Shown here in pieces: positions 25,902 through 34,779 of a stretch of 64,000 bases of DNA. Position 1 is the stretch's first letter, and each line of letters opens with the position of its first letter. Under the pieces are notes generated by a model that made no database searches, was not told the origin of the DNA, and worked only from the letters and a program-made list of their open reading frames with translations. Origin of the DNA: G963676655 sp963676655. Lineage in GTDB: Bacteria > Verrucomicrobiota > Lentisphaeria > Victivallales > Victivallaceae. Location: assembly GCA_963676655.2 (NCBI GenBank), contig CAXXKX010000002.1:930001-994000 (forward strand). Direction: 5' to 3'. The translations under genes and the position numbers were made by a program.

Positions 25902-26717
25902 TTATTTATGCATTGCTTTTCTGAATTCGTCCGGGGTCATTTGGAAAATATCTTTGAAAATGCGACTGAAATGACTTTGGTCATAAAAACCGCTTTCCAG
26001 GGCGACCGTGCCGAGATCGTGTTTTGATTTTCCCAAAAGATCTTTTGCGCGATGTGCTTTGAGATTGAGAAAGTAAGCCTGAATTGATATCTTATACGTT
26101 GCTTTGAATATCCTGTTGCAATGCTCTTTGGAGCGTTGGAATGCGTTTGCTATTTCATCAGTCGGCGCCCGTTCTCCGGGATAATTATCCAGAATTCTTT
26201 TAATGGCTTCGGCCAGATCGTTAACGGAATCAACTTTTTTTTCAGTGAGAATTACCTTTAATCTCTCGGCTAGACAGTTTTTTATCCAGTTTGCCAGTTT
26301 GGTTGTTTTAGTTAGCTCTGGTTCTGGTCCAAGTAGAAAATTACAAAGATCAAGAAAGTTTATGTAAAAAAAAAGGTCGTCAACCAACACGTAATCTAAC
26401 TGCATTTTTTTTCCGGACAACATGGATGATATGCTGGAATTCCAAGATATAAAATCAGGATTTAGATAAATGACATAGACGCTTTCAGGTCCTGTTGATT
26501 CATATTCAGAATTATGTTTTTGATTCGGTAATATGACTGCGGTTTTAGCATGTTCAAGGATAAGTGAGTCCTCTCCGGTTTTCAAGTGGAGAGTCCCGTC
26601 GACCACCGCCGTGATTGTCAGCTCTGAATGGGAGTGAGGTCTTTCGCAACCGCTGGGATGGAAGACTTGTCTTACTTCAAATTGTGATTCTATGGTAAAT
26701 CCTCTGGAGTCCATCAT
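25902..26717 (-). CDS. AraC-family transcriptional regulator
   Basis: About 270 residues. The N-terminal cupin part (ERPHSHSELTITAVVDGTLHLKTGE) contains the His-x-His pattern of sugar-sensing AraC proteins. The C-terminal helix-turn-helix pair ends in LGTVALESGFYDQSHFSRIFKDIFQMTPDEFR. The frame is open to TTG 26819; I favour ATG 26717, but no strong ribosome site decides it. Seven bases separate its stop from RAYT copy 1. It may act on the glycogen island or on a locus elsewhere. Low GC codon use compared with the RAYT. Confidence 0.85.
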   Translation of the reverse strand: MMDSRGFTIESQFEVRQVFHPSGCERPHSHSELTITAVVDGTLHLKTGEDSLILEHAKTAVILPNQKHNSEYESTGPESVYVIYLNPDFISWNSSISSMLSGKKMQLDYVLVDDLFFYINFLDLCNFLLGPEPELTKTTKLANWIKNCLAERLKVILTEKKVDSVNDLAEAIKRILDNYPGERAPTDEIANAFQRSKEHCNRIFKATYKISIQAYFLNLKAHRAKDLLGKSKHDLGTVALESGFYDQSHFSRIFKDIFQMTPDEFRKAMHK

Positions 26718-27313
26718 ACTGCACTTTTGCCGGTTGCTGATTTTTGATGATTTGTTTACAATATTGAATTTATCAGATATTTCAAGAATTTTTTTTATCA
26801 ACGTAAAGGAAATCAGCAAAGTTCGGTGGACTGGACTGTGTTGATAAAATTGTGATTTGTCTCATAAAAGTACAATGGCTCCAGGATTGACTGTTCCAAA
26901 AATACACAGTCAAATGAATTTCATTTCTTTGCAGAAACCGTGAATACCATATTTTCAAAAGTTTGAAGCGGTAAAATATTCATGTTTGTTTTAATGGATA
27001 ATTTCCAGAATGAAATCTTGAGCAGGGACTTGCTGCGGTAGCCGCTGGATGCTTGTATTTTACCTCATAGACAGGTATATTATAAAACAGGAAACCACTA
27101 AGGAATTTCATGTCTCAATATTGTTGATTAGATATGTTGTTGTTACATAAATGTATTGTGCTGTAATTGTGATATAAAGTTGTTTGTATGCGCAAGGTGT
27201 TTGCGGATAATTAGATATGTGTGATTGTTTGATTAATTGGCCCGTGGTTTGCTTGTAAAATATGTGCGGCAAGTGCATATTGTCGAATACTTGTGAAATG
27301 AAAGGTTGATAAA
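26718..27313. other. gene-free AT-rich spacer between AraC and the debranching fusion
   Basis: No gene, tRNA or strong terminator seen. It holds a short inverted repeat TTGACTGT (26887-26894) with ACAGTCAA (26906-26913), possibly an operator, and the promoter at 27253. The long leader of the debranching gene is unexplained. Confidence 0.5.
27253..27281 (+). promoter_or_regulatory. possible promoter of the glycogen debranching gene
   Basis: TTGTAA, 17 bp, CATATT, ending 32 bp before the TTG start codon. Confidence 0.4.
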
Positions 27314-30300
27314 TTGAAACAGTTACCCTTGCCAGGGGATGAAATACTTCGTTACCGCGGAGATGTAATCGTCTTTGAACTGGATTGCGGAGAATCGCTT
27401 TCCGGTACGGCTTATTTACGGACCAATCTGGGCCGGGCCGGAGTGCATCGCCGGGAAATCATCGCCGGGACCGAAGAAGGAGAAACGGTTCTAGGGCGTG
27501 ACTGGCACGACATCGAGATGAAGCGGGTGGACGGTTCTTCTACATATATGGTGGCATTGCCGTTAACTGAGGTCGGTTGTTTTGAAGCCAAGGCTTATGT
27601 CATGCCGGTTAATGGTTCACGTCCGGTATGGGTACCCGGAAGAAATACCAGAGTTAAGGTTGATCCCGCCGATACGGTGACCGGGAATACCATGTATACG
27701 GTTTTTCCGCGTCAGTTCGGTCCTTTCAAGGACGGCGTCAGGCATGACGATAATTACTCCAAAGCGATAAAAATACTTGACGATGCCGGCTATACAGTGA
27801 TTCCCCCGTCCGGAACTTTCCGGGATGTTGTCAGGGAGCTTGATTTTATTATCGGCGATTTGGGATGCCGCTATCTGCAGTTACTGCCGATTCACCCGGT
27901 TCCGACCGTTTACGGGCGCATGGGGCGTTACGGCAGTCCATATGCGGTGTTGGACTTTTTTGCGGTTGATTCGGCGCTGGCCGAGTTTGACAAATCGGCT
28001 ACTCCCTTGGAACAGTTTCTGGAACTTGTGGATGCCACTCACGCTCATGGCGGTAAAGTTCTGATCGATATTCCGGTTGATCACACCGGCTGGGCATCCC
28101 GCTTACAGGCAGAACATCCGGAGTATTTTGCGCGGAAAAATAATGGTGAATTTCTCAGTCCGGGCGCCTGGGGCGTGATTTGGGCCGATCTGATCAAACT
28201 TGACTACGATTTTACTGAAATACACAGCATGATGGCTGATATCTTTCTTTACTGGTGTGCTCGCGGAGTTGACGGATTCCGTTGTGACGCAGGATATATG
28301 CTGCCGAAATCTGCGTGGAAATATATTACCTCAAGAGTCAGGGAACAATATCCTGATACGTTGTTCTTACTGGAAGGACTTGGCGGTCCGTTGAAAGTTG
28401 TGAAGGAACTGCTGAGTACCTGCGGTCTTAACTGGGCCTATTCAGAACTGTTTCAGAACTATTCACGCGACCAGGTTCAATGGTATCTGCCTGATGCCTT
28501 GCATACTTCCGTCTCAAAAGGATTGCTGATAAATTTTTGCGAAACGCATGATAACAGCCGTCTCGCGGCAAAATCACCTGAGTTTGCGCGTTTGCGGGCG
28601 GCGCTGTGTGCGTTGACTTCTCCTAACGGGGCGTTCGGTTTTGCCAACGGGGTTGAATGGTATGCGACCGATCAGATCAAGGTCCATGGGGCCAGGTCAT
28701 TGAACTGGGGACATGAACCCAACATGGTCGAATACCTGCGTCGGCTTCATGCACTTTTGCATAATCATTGCACGTTCGGCCCCGGTGCCATGATTAAACT
28801 ACTGGAAAACCATGGCGGCAATTCCGCGGCATTGCTGCGAGAGGCTCCGGATGGCGAGAAACTGCTTGTCCTGGTAAACCTTGATGATGCGCGCGAGAAT
28901 GAGGTTATTCCGATTATTCCGGACTTGACGTTGGATAAATGGTATGACCTGTTGTCGGGCAATACTTTTGATGATATACAAAAAATTTCTCTCAAGCCTG
29001 GTCAGGCACTGTGTTTGTCGCAGGACCGGGAGGATCTTGTCATGCTGGATGAAACGTTGCAGCATAAGTTTTCAGAGCCGGTCAGTTGTCTGCATCAACG
29101 GGCCAGGGCGGTTACGCTTGATCTGATTGAAGCAGCTCATGGTTACGACGATGTCAGTGAGTTCGATGTTGACGGTTTGACCGGCATCTTACTGGAGGAC
29201 CCGGAAGAGTGTTGTGATAAGATCTTCGGGGCGGATTATCCGCCGGTTGTCCGGTGGGCCGATGGTATTGATCAGCGGCGTGAGGTCATGGTGCCGCCTG
29301 ACTGCATGGTCCTGCTGCATAACGGCAGCGGCTTCCGTTTCACGGTATACGATGGTGAAACGGCTCTTGCCTGCGGCAGTTCACTGGCTGATATGCATGG
29401 CGGAAACTTTGCGTTTATTCCACCTTTGGCGGTTCCTGATGACATCAAACGTTTGAAGCTGGCTATTACCACTTTCCATCCCGCACCGGCGAAACGTTCC
29501 GAATCGGTATTGTTGTATTTGCCTTCACCGGATGTGACCGGAGTAAAACTGAAATATCACCGGACCGAATTGCGTTCCCGTGACATCTACGCATTTTGTG
29601 CCAACCGGCGCGGCGCGATGGCTCAGATTCGCGGCAGTTGGGGTGAGATTAACAGTAAATATGATGCTTTATTGGCGGCGAACTGCCACGACCGCTTTCC
29701 GGTCGACCGGACTGTGATGTTGACCAGGTGCCGGGGCTGGCTGGTCTGTAACGACTATTCGCAGGAGTTGTGCCTTGACTGTCTGGAGTATTTTATTGCA
29801 GGAGCTGGTCGGAGCGCCCAATGGGAGTTCCATATCCCGACCGGGCAGGGCAAATATGTTTCATTGTTGCTTAATTACGAAATTGATCCGGAAATGAATT
29901 TGGCGTCTTTGACATTCGTACGCTCAAAAAGCAGCGGTGAAGATCTGCTGGCAGATAATGTTCCGGCTAAATTGATTCTGCGTCCTGATGTGGAGTCCCG
30001 GTGCAATCACGAAGTGACCAAAGCTTTCAAGGGGGCTGAACAGAGATTCTTGGAGAGTGTTAATCCGGTTTCCGACGGCTTTGATTTTGCGCCATACGGC
30101 ACCAGACTGTCAATGCGTTTTCCAGGTGGTCTCTATATCCACCAGCCTGAATGGGAATATATGGTAGGACTACCGGTCGAAGCGTCACGAGGTCTGGAAG
30201 ATTCAACCGATTTATTCAGTCCTGGCTATTTTGAGATACAGCTTGAAGGCGGTGAAACGACCACGTTGTTCGCGGCGGTTAACGCCGAATGTCCTGCAAA

Positions 30301-31516
30301 AGCTCTCAATGGGGTTGACTTGCTGCCTGAAAGTCACATGTTTGAGATGGTGGTCCGGGCCGCAATCGATCCTTTTGTTGTCAGGCGCGACGATTTGAAT
30401 ACGGTGATTGCCGGTTATCCCTGGTTCCTTGATTGGGGACGCGACACTTTGATTTGCTTGCGCGGTATGATTGCCGCCGGCATGCTGGAAGAGAGCCGGG
30501 CGATTTTGAAGGCGTTTGCCAGGTTTGAAAAACAGGGCACGATCCCGAATATGATTCGGGGTGGAGATGATTCGAACCGCGACACCAGCGATGCCCCGCT
30601 GTGGTTGTTTACCGCGACGGCGGATTATATCGCGGCCGGTTCCGACGTGGTCCTGAAAGATGACTGTGGCGGTCGTCCGCTGCTCGAAGTCTTGATCTCG
30701 ATTGCGGAAAATATTATGAAAGGCACCCCGAACGGGATTTATATGGATCATGCCTCCGGATTGGTTTTCAGTCCGTCGCATTATACCTGGATGGATACCA
30801 ATTATCCGGCGGCGACGCCGCGTCGTGGATATCCTATCGAGATTCAGGCCCTGTGGCACAATGCGTTGAAACTACTCGGTGAATTTGCTCCCGGCAAGTG
30901 GAATGAATTGGCCGGACAGGTCAGAGACTCGATAAACCGCTTCTATGTAAGGCCAGAGCAGGGTTTTCTCAGCGATTGCCTGTTTTGTGAACCGGGAGTC
31001 CCGGTAGAGAACGCGATTGCCGATGATGCCTGCCGCTGCAATCAACTGCTTGCATTGACGCTCGGTGCGGTCGACGACCCGGCTATAGCCAGATCGGTTA
31101 TTCGGGCTTGTGAACAGCTGCTTATTCCCGGAGCGATCAGGAGTTTGGCTGATTTGCCGGTAAAAGTACCGGTGCCGGTTGAGAATGATGGTCAATCATT
31201 GAATGATCCGCTAAAACCTTATTGGGGTCAATATCTCGGAGATGAGGATACGAGGCGCAAGCCGGCGTATCATAATGGTACGGCCTGGAGCTGGCCGTTT
31301 CCGTCGTACTGTGAAGCGCTGCATATGTATGGCGGGGAGCAATGCAGATCACGGGCTTTAGCTATTCTGCTTTCGTCGCGTGAGCTGTTGCAAAATGGAA
31401 TACCGGGGCAGATACCGGAAGTTATTGATGGTGATGCTCCGCATAAACAAAGGGGCTGTGGTGCCCAGGCATGGGGGGTGACGGAATTATACAGAGTCTA
31501 TAAAAAAATCGTTTGA
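27314..31516 (+). CDS. GH13 amylase - amylo-alpha-1,6-glucosidase fusion (glycogen debranching enzyme)
   Basis: A 1400-residue two-enzyme protein. After an N-terminal beta domain (1-110), residues ~135-560 are a GH13 alpha-amylase-type barrel with all three acids: Asp325 (GFRCDAG), Glu354 (LLEGLGG) and Asp413 (ETHDNSR). From about residue 750 comes the GDE family: GSWGEINSKYDALLAAN, then the (alpha/alpha)6 catalytic part with YPWFLDWGRDTLICLRG and GCGAQAWGVTELYR at the C-terminus. The order transferase/amylase then 1,6-glucosidase parallels eukaryotic debranching enzyme, so it may both move and remove branches. TTG start after GAAAGG. Intracellular; heads the glycogen island. Confidence 0.92.
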   Translation: MKQLPLPGDEILRYRGDVIVFELDCGESLSGTAYLRTNLGRAGVHRREIIAGTEEGETVLGRDWHDIEMKRVDGSSTYMVALPLTEVGCFEAKAYVMPVNGSRPVWVPGRNTRVKVDPADTVTGNTMYTVFPRQFGPFKDGVRHDDNYSKAIKILDDAGYTVIPPSGTFRDVVRELDFIIGDLGCRYLQLLPIHPVPTVYGRMGRYGSPYAVLDFFAVDSALAEFDKSATPLEQFLELVDATHAHGGKVLIDIPVDHTGWASRLQAEHPEYFARKNNGEFLSPGAWGVIWADLIKLDYDFTEIHSMMADIFLYWCARGVDGFRCDAGYMLPKSAWKYITSRVREQYPDTLFLLEGLGGPLKVVKELLSTCGLNWAYSELFQNYSRDQVQWYLPDALHTSVSKGLLINFCETHDNSRLAAKSPEFARLRAALCALTSPNGAFGFANGVEWYATDQIKVHGARSLNWGHEPNMVEYLRRLHALLHNHCTFGPGAMIKLLENHGGNSAALLREAPDGEKLLVLVNLDDARENEVIPIIPDLTLDKWYDLLSGNTFDDIQKISLKPGQALCLSQDREDLVMLDETLQHKFSEPVSCLHQRARAVTLDLIEAAHGYDDVSEFDVDGLTGILLEDPEECCDKIFGADYPPVVRWADGIDQRREVMVPPDCMVLLHNGSGFRFTVYDGETALACGSSLADMHGGNFAFIPPLAVPDDIKRLKLAITTFHPAPAKRSESVLLYLPSPDVTGVKLKYHRTELRSRDIYAFCANRRGAMAQIRGSWGEINSKYDALLAANCHDRFPVDRTVMLTRCRGWLVCNDYSQELCLDCLEYFIAGAGRSAQWEFHIPTGQGKYVSLLLNYEIDPEMNLASLTFVRSKSSGEDLLADNVPAKLILRPDVESRCNHEVTKAFKGAEQRFLESVNPVSDGFDFAPYGTRLSMRFPGGLYIHQPEWEYMVGLPVEASRGLEDSTDLFSPGYFEIQLEGGETTTLFAAVNAECPAKALNGVDLLPESHMFEMVVRAAIDPFVVRRDDLNTVIAGYPWFLDWGRDTLICLRGMIAAGMLEESRAILKAFARFEKQGTIPNMIRGGDDSNRDTSDAPLWLFTATADYIAAGSDVVLKDDCGGRPLLEVLISIAENIMKGTPNGIYMDHASGLVFSPSHYTWMDTNYPAATPRRGYPIEIQALWHNALKLLGEFAPGKWNELAGQVRDSINRFYVRPEQGFLSDCLFCEPGVPVENAIADDACRCNQLLALTLGAVDDPAIARSVIRACEQLLIPGAIRSLADLPVKVPVPVENDGQSLNDPLKPYWGQYLGDEDTRRKPAYHNGTAWSWPFPSYCEALHMYGGEQCRSRALAILLSSRELLQNGIPGQIPEVIDGDAPHKQRGCGAQAWGVTELYRVYKKIV

Positions 31517-31629
31517 AATACATGTAATATCAATAAGTGTCTAGCAAAAATCTAACATAACGTGTATATTGTATTATTATAAGAATAAAGGGGTTAATCC
31601 CTTTTAAACCTAAAAAAAGGAGAATAATT

Positions 31630-31917
31630 ATGGCTAAGAAAGCTCAGACTGCGGGCCGTAAGAGGGTAACATTTGAGATTGAGGCGGAGGTTGGAAGTAA
31701 AGTAACTATCGCCGGTTCATTCAACGAATGGGACGATCGTAAAAAAGAATTAACGGATAAAGATGGAAATGGACTATTCAAGTGCACAATGCTTTTGACT
31801 CCGGGAACTTATGAATACAAATTCATTGTGAACGGCGCCTGGTGTCTTGACCCGAACAATCCGAATTTTATTCCGAACGATCAAGGTACCCTTAACAGCG
31901 TAATTGAAGTTGTTTAA
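31630..31917 (+). CDS. stand-alone CBM48/AMPK-type glycogen-binding protein
   Basis: A 95-residue protein that is little more than a glycogen-binding CBM48 domain: VTIAGSFNEWDD, then GLFKCTMLLTPGTYEYKFIVNGAWCLDP. The Trp and Lys/Asn positions are those that grip alpha-glucan in AMPK beta subunits. A basic N-terminal stretch (AKKAQTAGRKR) precedes it. AAAAAAGGAG gives it a strong ribosome site. Such domains are normally fused to branching, debranching or kinase proteins; alone it may tether enzymes to glycogen. It sits between the debranching fusion and glgP and has its own terminator. Confidence 0.9.
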   Translation: MAKKAQTAGRKRVTFEIEAEVGSKVTIAGSFNEWDDRKKELTDKDGNGLFKCTMLLTPGTYEYKFIVNGAWCLDPNNPNFIPNDQGTLNSVIEVV

Positions 31918-31933
31918 GCAAATGCCTTTCCAG

Positions 31934-31975
31934 AATAATTCACTTTCCTTGTAAAAACGGGGAAAGTGGGTTATT
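31934..31975 (+). terminator. hairpin after the CBM48 gene, probable terminator
   Basis: Arms at 31934-31948 and 31961-31975 pair over 15 bases with two G-T pairs. The following sequence is only moderately T-rich. Confidence 0.5.
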
Positions 31976-32111
31976 ATTCATTTGTCTGTAATATTAGTTT
32001 CTTGTTAGGTTAAGCTGAATAGGAGATTTTACAACTGGTAAGAGTAAATAACTTGTCAGTTGCAACATCTTAATTCCCATTTAACCAACAAAATTAAACC
32101 AAGAGAAAACA

Positions 32112-34670
32112 ATGATACCTGATATAAAATTATTTAATGTGGCTCCGAATATTCCGGAAAGATTACGGTTTCTCGAAACCTTGTCCTATAATATGTGGTG
32201 GTGCTGGAATTATGACGCTATCGAACTTTTCCGGCGGATCAATCCGCAATTGTGGCGTCAGGTCAATGGCAATACCCGGCTCTATCTCTCCAAGGTGCCG
32301 CAGGAGCGGCTGGAGGAGCTGGCCAATGATCGCAGTTTTCTTTCCCACCTTAAGAGGGTAAAATATTTTTACGAGAAACATGTCCGTGGGTTGACGGATC
32401 CGACACCTGAAAATCTCGAACGTCGTAAAATAGCCTATTTTTCACTTGAATATGGAATTCATGAAAGTGTGCGTCTTTATTCTGGCGGCCTTGGTGTGTT
32501 GGCCGGAGATCATCTCAAAGCCTCATCTGACCTAAGTCTGCCGCTGGTGGCGGTTGGTCTGCTGTACCGGCAGGGCTATTTTGCCCAATCGCTTGATCGC
32601 AACGGTTGGCAGCAGGAGCGCTATCCTGAAAATGAAATCCATAACATGCCGCTGGTTCAGGCAACCGATGAGAACAACCTGCCAATAACCGTTCAAGTTC
32701 GTTTGATTGATCAGATGGTGACTGCCGCGATTTGGGTTTTGAATGTCGGTAATATCCCGCTGGTTTTGCTTGATACCAATATTCCGGAGAATCCTCCGGA
32801 GTTGCAGCAGATCACCTGGCGTCTTTACGGCGGCGATAAAAAGATGCGTTTGCATCAGGAAATTTTGCTTGGAATAGGTGGGTTTAAGGCTTTGATCAAG
32901 ATGGGATACGACCCGTCCGTGTGTCATATGAATGAAGGTCACGCCGCGTTTCTTTCTCTGGCCAGAATTTGTCATCTGGTAAAAAATAAGAAAATTGATC
33001 CTGACGCCGCGGTGGAAATTGTCTGGAATTCGAATATCTTTACAACCCATACTCCGGTTCCGGCCGGGAATGAGGTGTTTGACCTTGATTTATTGCGTCC
33101 CCACCTCAAGGCCCTGGAAAAAGACCTGGTATTTGAAACAGAGCGGGTCATTCGCTGGGGACTGCCGGTGGATGGTTCCAAAACCAATGAACTGTCAATG
33201 ACCATACTTGGCCTGCGCATGGCGACATTCAGTAATGGAGTCAGTAAACTCCACGGCGAAGTGGCGCGTGAAATGTGGTCGTTCCTGTGGCCGGGCCGCC
33301 CGATTGATGAGTTGCCGATCGACCATATAACCAACGGGGTTCATGTCGGATCATGGGTTGCCGACCGTAATAAAGTGATTTTTGATCATTATTTATCAGA
33401 CGATTGGATGGAAGCGGTTGATTCTCCGAAATTCGGGGAAATGATTCAGAGCATTCCGAATGAAGAGTTGTGGCACTCCAGGGAAATGTTGAGATCGCGC
33501 CTGATCCGTCACGCCAGAATGCGTCTGCAGCGTCAATTGCGTGGACGCAGCATGTCTTCCAAAGAGGTTCGTATGTCAAAAAACGTGCTTGATGCCGATG
33601 TCCTGACAATTGGTTTTGCCAGGCGTTTTGCCACTTACAAGCGTGCAACGATGCTGTTTAGTGATATTGATCGCTTAAAAGGTATTCTTTTGAATCAGGA
33701 ACGTCCGGTGCAGCTGGTATTTGCCGGCAAAGCGCACCCGGCTGATGACGGCGGTAAAAAATTTATCCAGGAAATAGTCAACATTTCACAGGAACCTGAT
33801 TTGAGACATCGAATCGTCTTTCTGGAAGACTACGATATCGCGCTTGGACGCTATTTAACTCAGGGCGTGGACGTCTGGTTGAATACGCCGCTGCGACCGC
33901 ATGAGGCGAGCGGAACTTCCGGCATGAAAGCCGCGATCAACGGTGTTTTGAATTGCAGTATCCTTGACGGCTGGTGGTGTGAGGGTTATTCCACTGATTG
34001 CGGTTGGGCCATCGAAAGTGATGAATTGTGCACCAATCCCGAAGAGCGTGATCATTCTGAAGCTCAATCGCTTTATAATCTGATTGAAAATGAGATCGTG
34101 CCGGCATTTTATGAGCGTGGTGGTGAAGAGTGTCCGTCCCGCTGGGTTGAAATGATGAAAGCCTCTATTAAAATGGGCTTGGGATTCTTTTCAAGCGGCC
34201 GCATGGTGCGGGAGTATAATGATAAATTCTATGAACCCGCGATGGAAAATTATCAGAGGATTACTGAGAATAATGCCGCCGGTGCGTTGGAAATGGTCAA
34301 GGAGAAAGCCCGATACAATGACCAACGCGCTTCAATCAGTATCAAATCTCCCGAGATTCACCGTGAAATCAGCGATGTTTATGTTGATGAGCAGATCAAA
34401 GTTTCGACAGAAGTTTGCCTGGGTGAACTTACTCCTGAAGAAGTCGCTGTTCAAGTCTATTACGGTCCGGTTGACGCCCATAACAATATCATAGAAAGCC
34501 ATACCGAAGATATGGAGATGGTGGAAGATTTGGGTGAAGGACACTTCCGTTATGAACACTCGTTCTCCTGCCGCCAGGCCGGACGTTTTGGTCTGACTGC
34601 CAGGATAACCCCGTCCAAACATAATTGGGGAAGACGTATTCCAGGATTTATCGGTTGGGCTCAAGGATAA
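32112..34670 (+). CDS. glgP: alpha-glucan (glycogen) phosphorylase with DUF3417 N-terminus
   Basis: An 852-residue GT35 phosphorylase that releases glucose-1-phosphate from alpha-1,4-glucan ends. The N-terminal DUF3417 segment (about 10-110: LSYNMWWCWNYDA) marks the type that lacks the mammalian regulatory N-terminus. The active site contains YSGGLGVLAGDH near residue 122, and the PLP-binding Lys606 is in EASGTSGMKAAINGVLN. A C-terminal beta domain (about 740-852) follows the catalytic core. It is in line with glgA and glgB downstream and the debranching enzyme upstream, which would clear its limit dextrin. Confidence 0.95.
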   Translation: MIPDIKLFNVAPNIPERLRFLETLSYNMWWCWNYDAIELFRRINPQLWRQVNGNTRLYLSKVPQERLEELANDRSFLSHLKRVKYFYEKHVRGLTDPTPENLERRKIAYFSLEYGIHESVRLYSGGLGVLAGDHLKASSDLSLPLVAVGLLYRQGYFAQSLDRNGWQQERYPENEIHNMPLVQATDENNLPITVQVRLIDQMVTAAIWVLNVGNIPLVLLDTNIPENPPELQQITWRLYGGDKKMRLHQEILLGIGGFKALIKMGYDPSVCHMNEGHAAFLSLARICHLVKNKKIDPDAAVEIVWNSNIFTTHTPVPAGNEVFDLDLLRPHLKALEKDLVFETERVIRWGLPVDGSKTNELSMTILGLRMATFSNGVSKLHGEVAREMWSFLWPGRPIDELPIDHITNGVHVGSWVADRNKVIFDHYLSDDWMEAVDSPKFGEMIQSIPNEELWHSREMLRSRLIRHARMRLQRQLRGRSMSSKEVRMSKNVLDADVLTIGFARRFATYKRATMLFSDIDRLKGILLNQERPVQLVFAGKAHPADDGGKKFIQEIVNISQEPDLRHRIVFLEDYDIALGRYLTQGVDVWLNTPLRPHEASGTSGMKAAINGVLNCSILDGWWCEGYSTDCGWAIESDELCTNPEERDHSEAQSLYNLIENEIVPAFYERGGEECPSRWVEMMKASIKMGLGFFSSGRMVREYNDKFYEPAMENYQRITENNAAGALEMVKEKARYNDQRASISIKSPEIHREISDVYVDEQIKVSTEVCLGELTPEEVAVQVYYGPVDAHNNIIESHTEDMEMVEDLGEGHFRYEHSFSCRQAGRFGLTARITPSKHNWGRRIPGFIGWAQG

Positions 34671-34680
34671 TAATAATTTG

Positions 34681-34730
34681 AACATTGTCGAAGGTACGAA
34701 CTTGCTTTCGGCAATGTTTTTGTTTTTTTT
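34681..34730 (+). terminator. intrinsic terminator after glgP
   Basis: AACATTG and CAATGTT arms, extended inward by CGAA/TTCG, then a T-rich run of about 14 bases. A weak promoter for glgA (TTGTTT, 16 bp, TATATT, ending 34747) overlaps the T run. Confidence 0.8.
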
Positions 34731-34779
34731 AATATAAATGTTATATTATTAAGAACACTGAATTAAGGATGGTAATGCT

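Noticed and set aside
26887..26913. Strong operator for the AraC gene
   Set aside because: The inverted repeat is only 8 bp, far from any sure promoter; mentioned only within the spacer entry.
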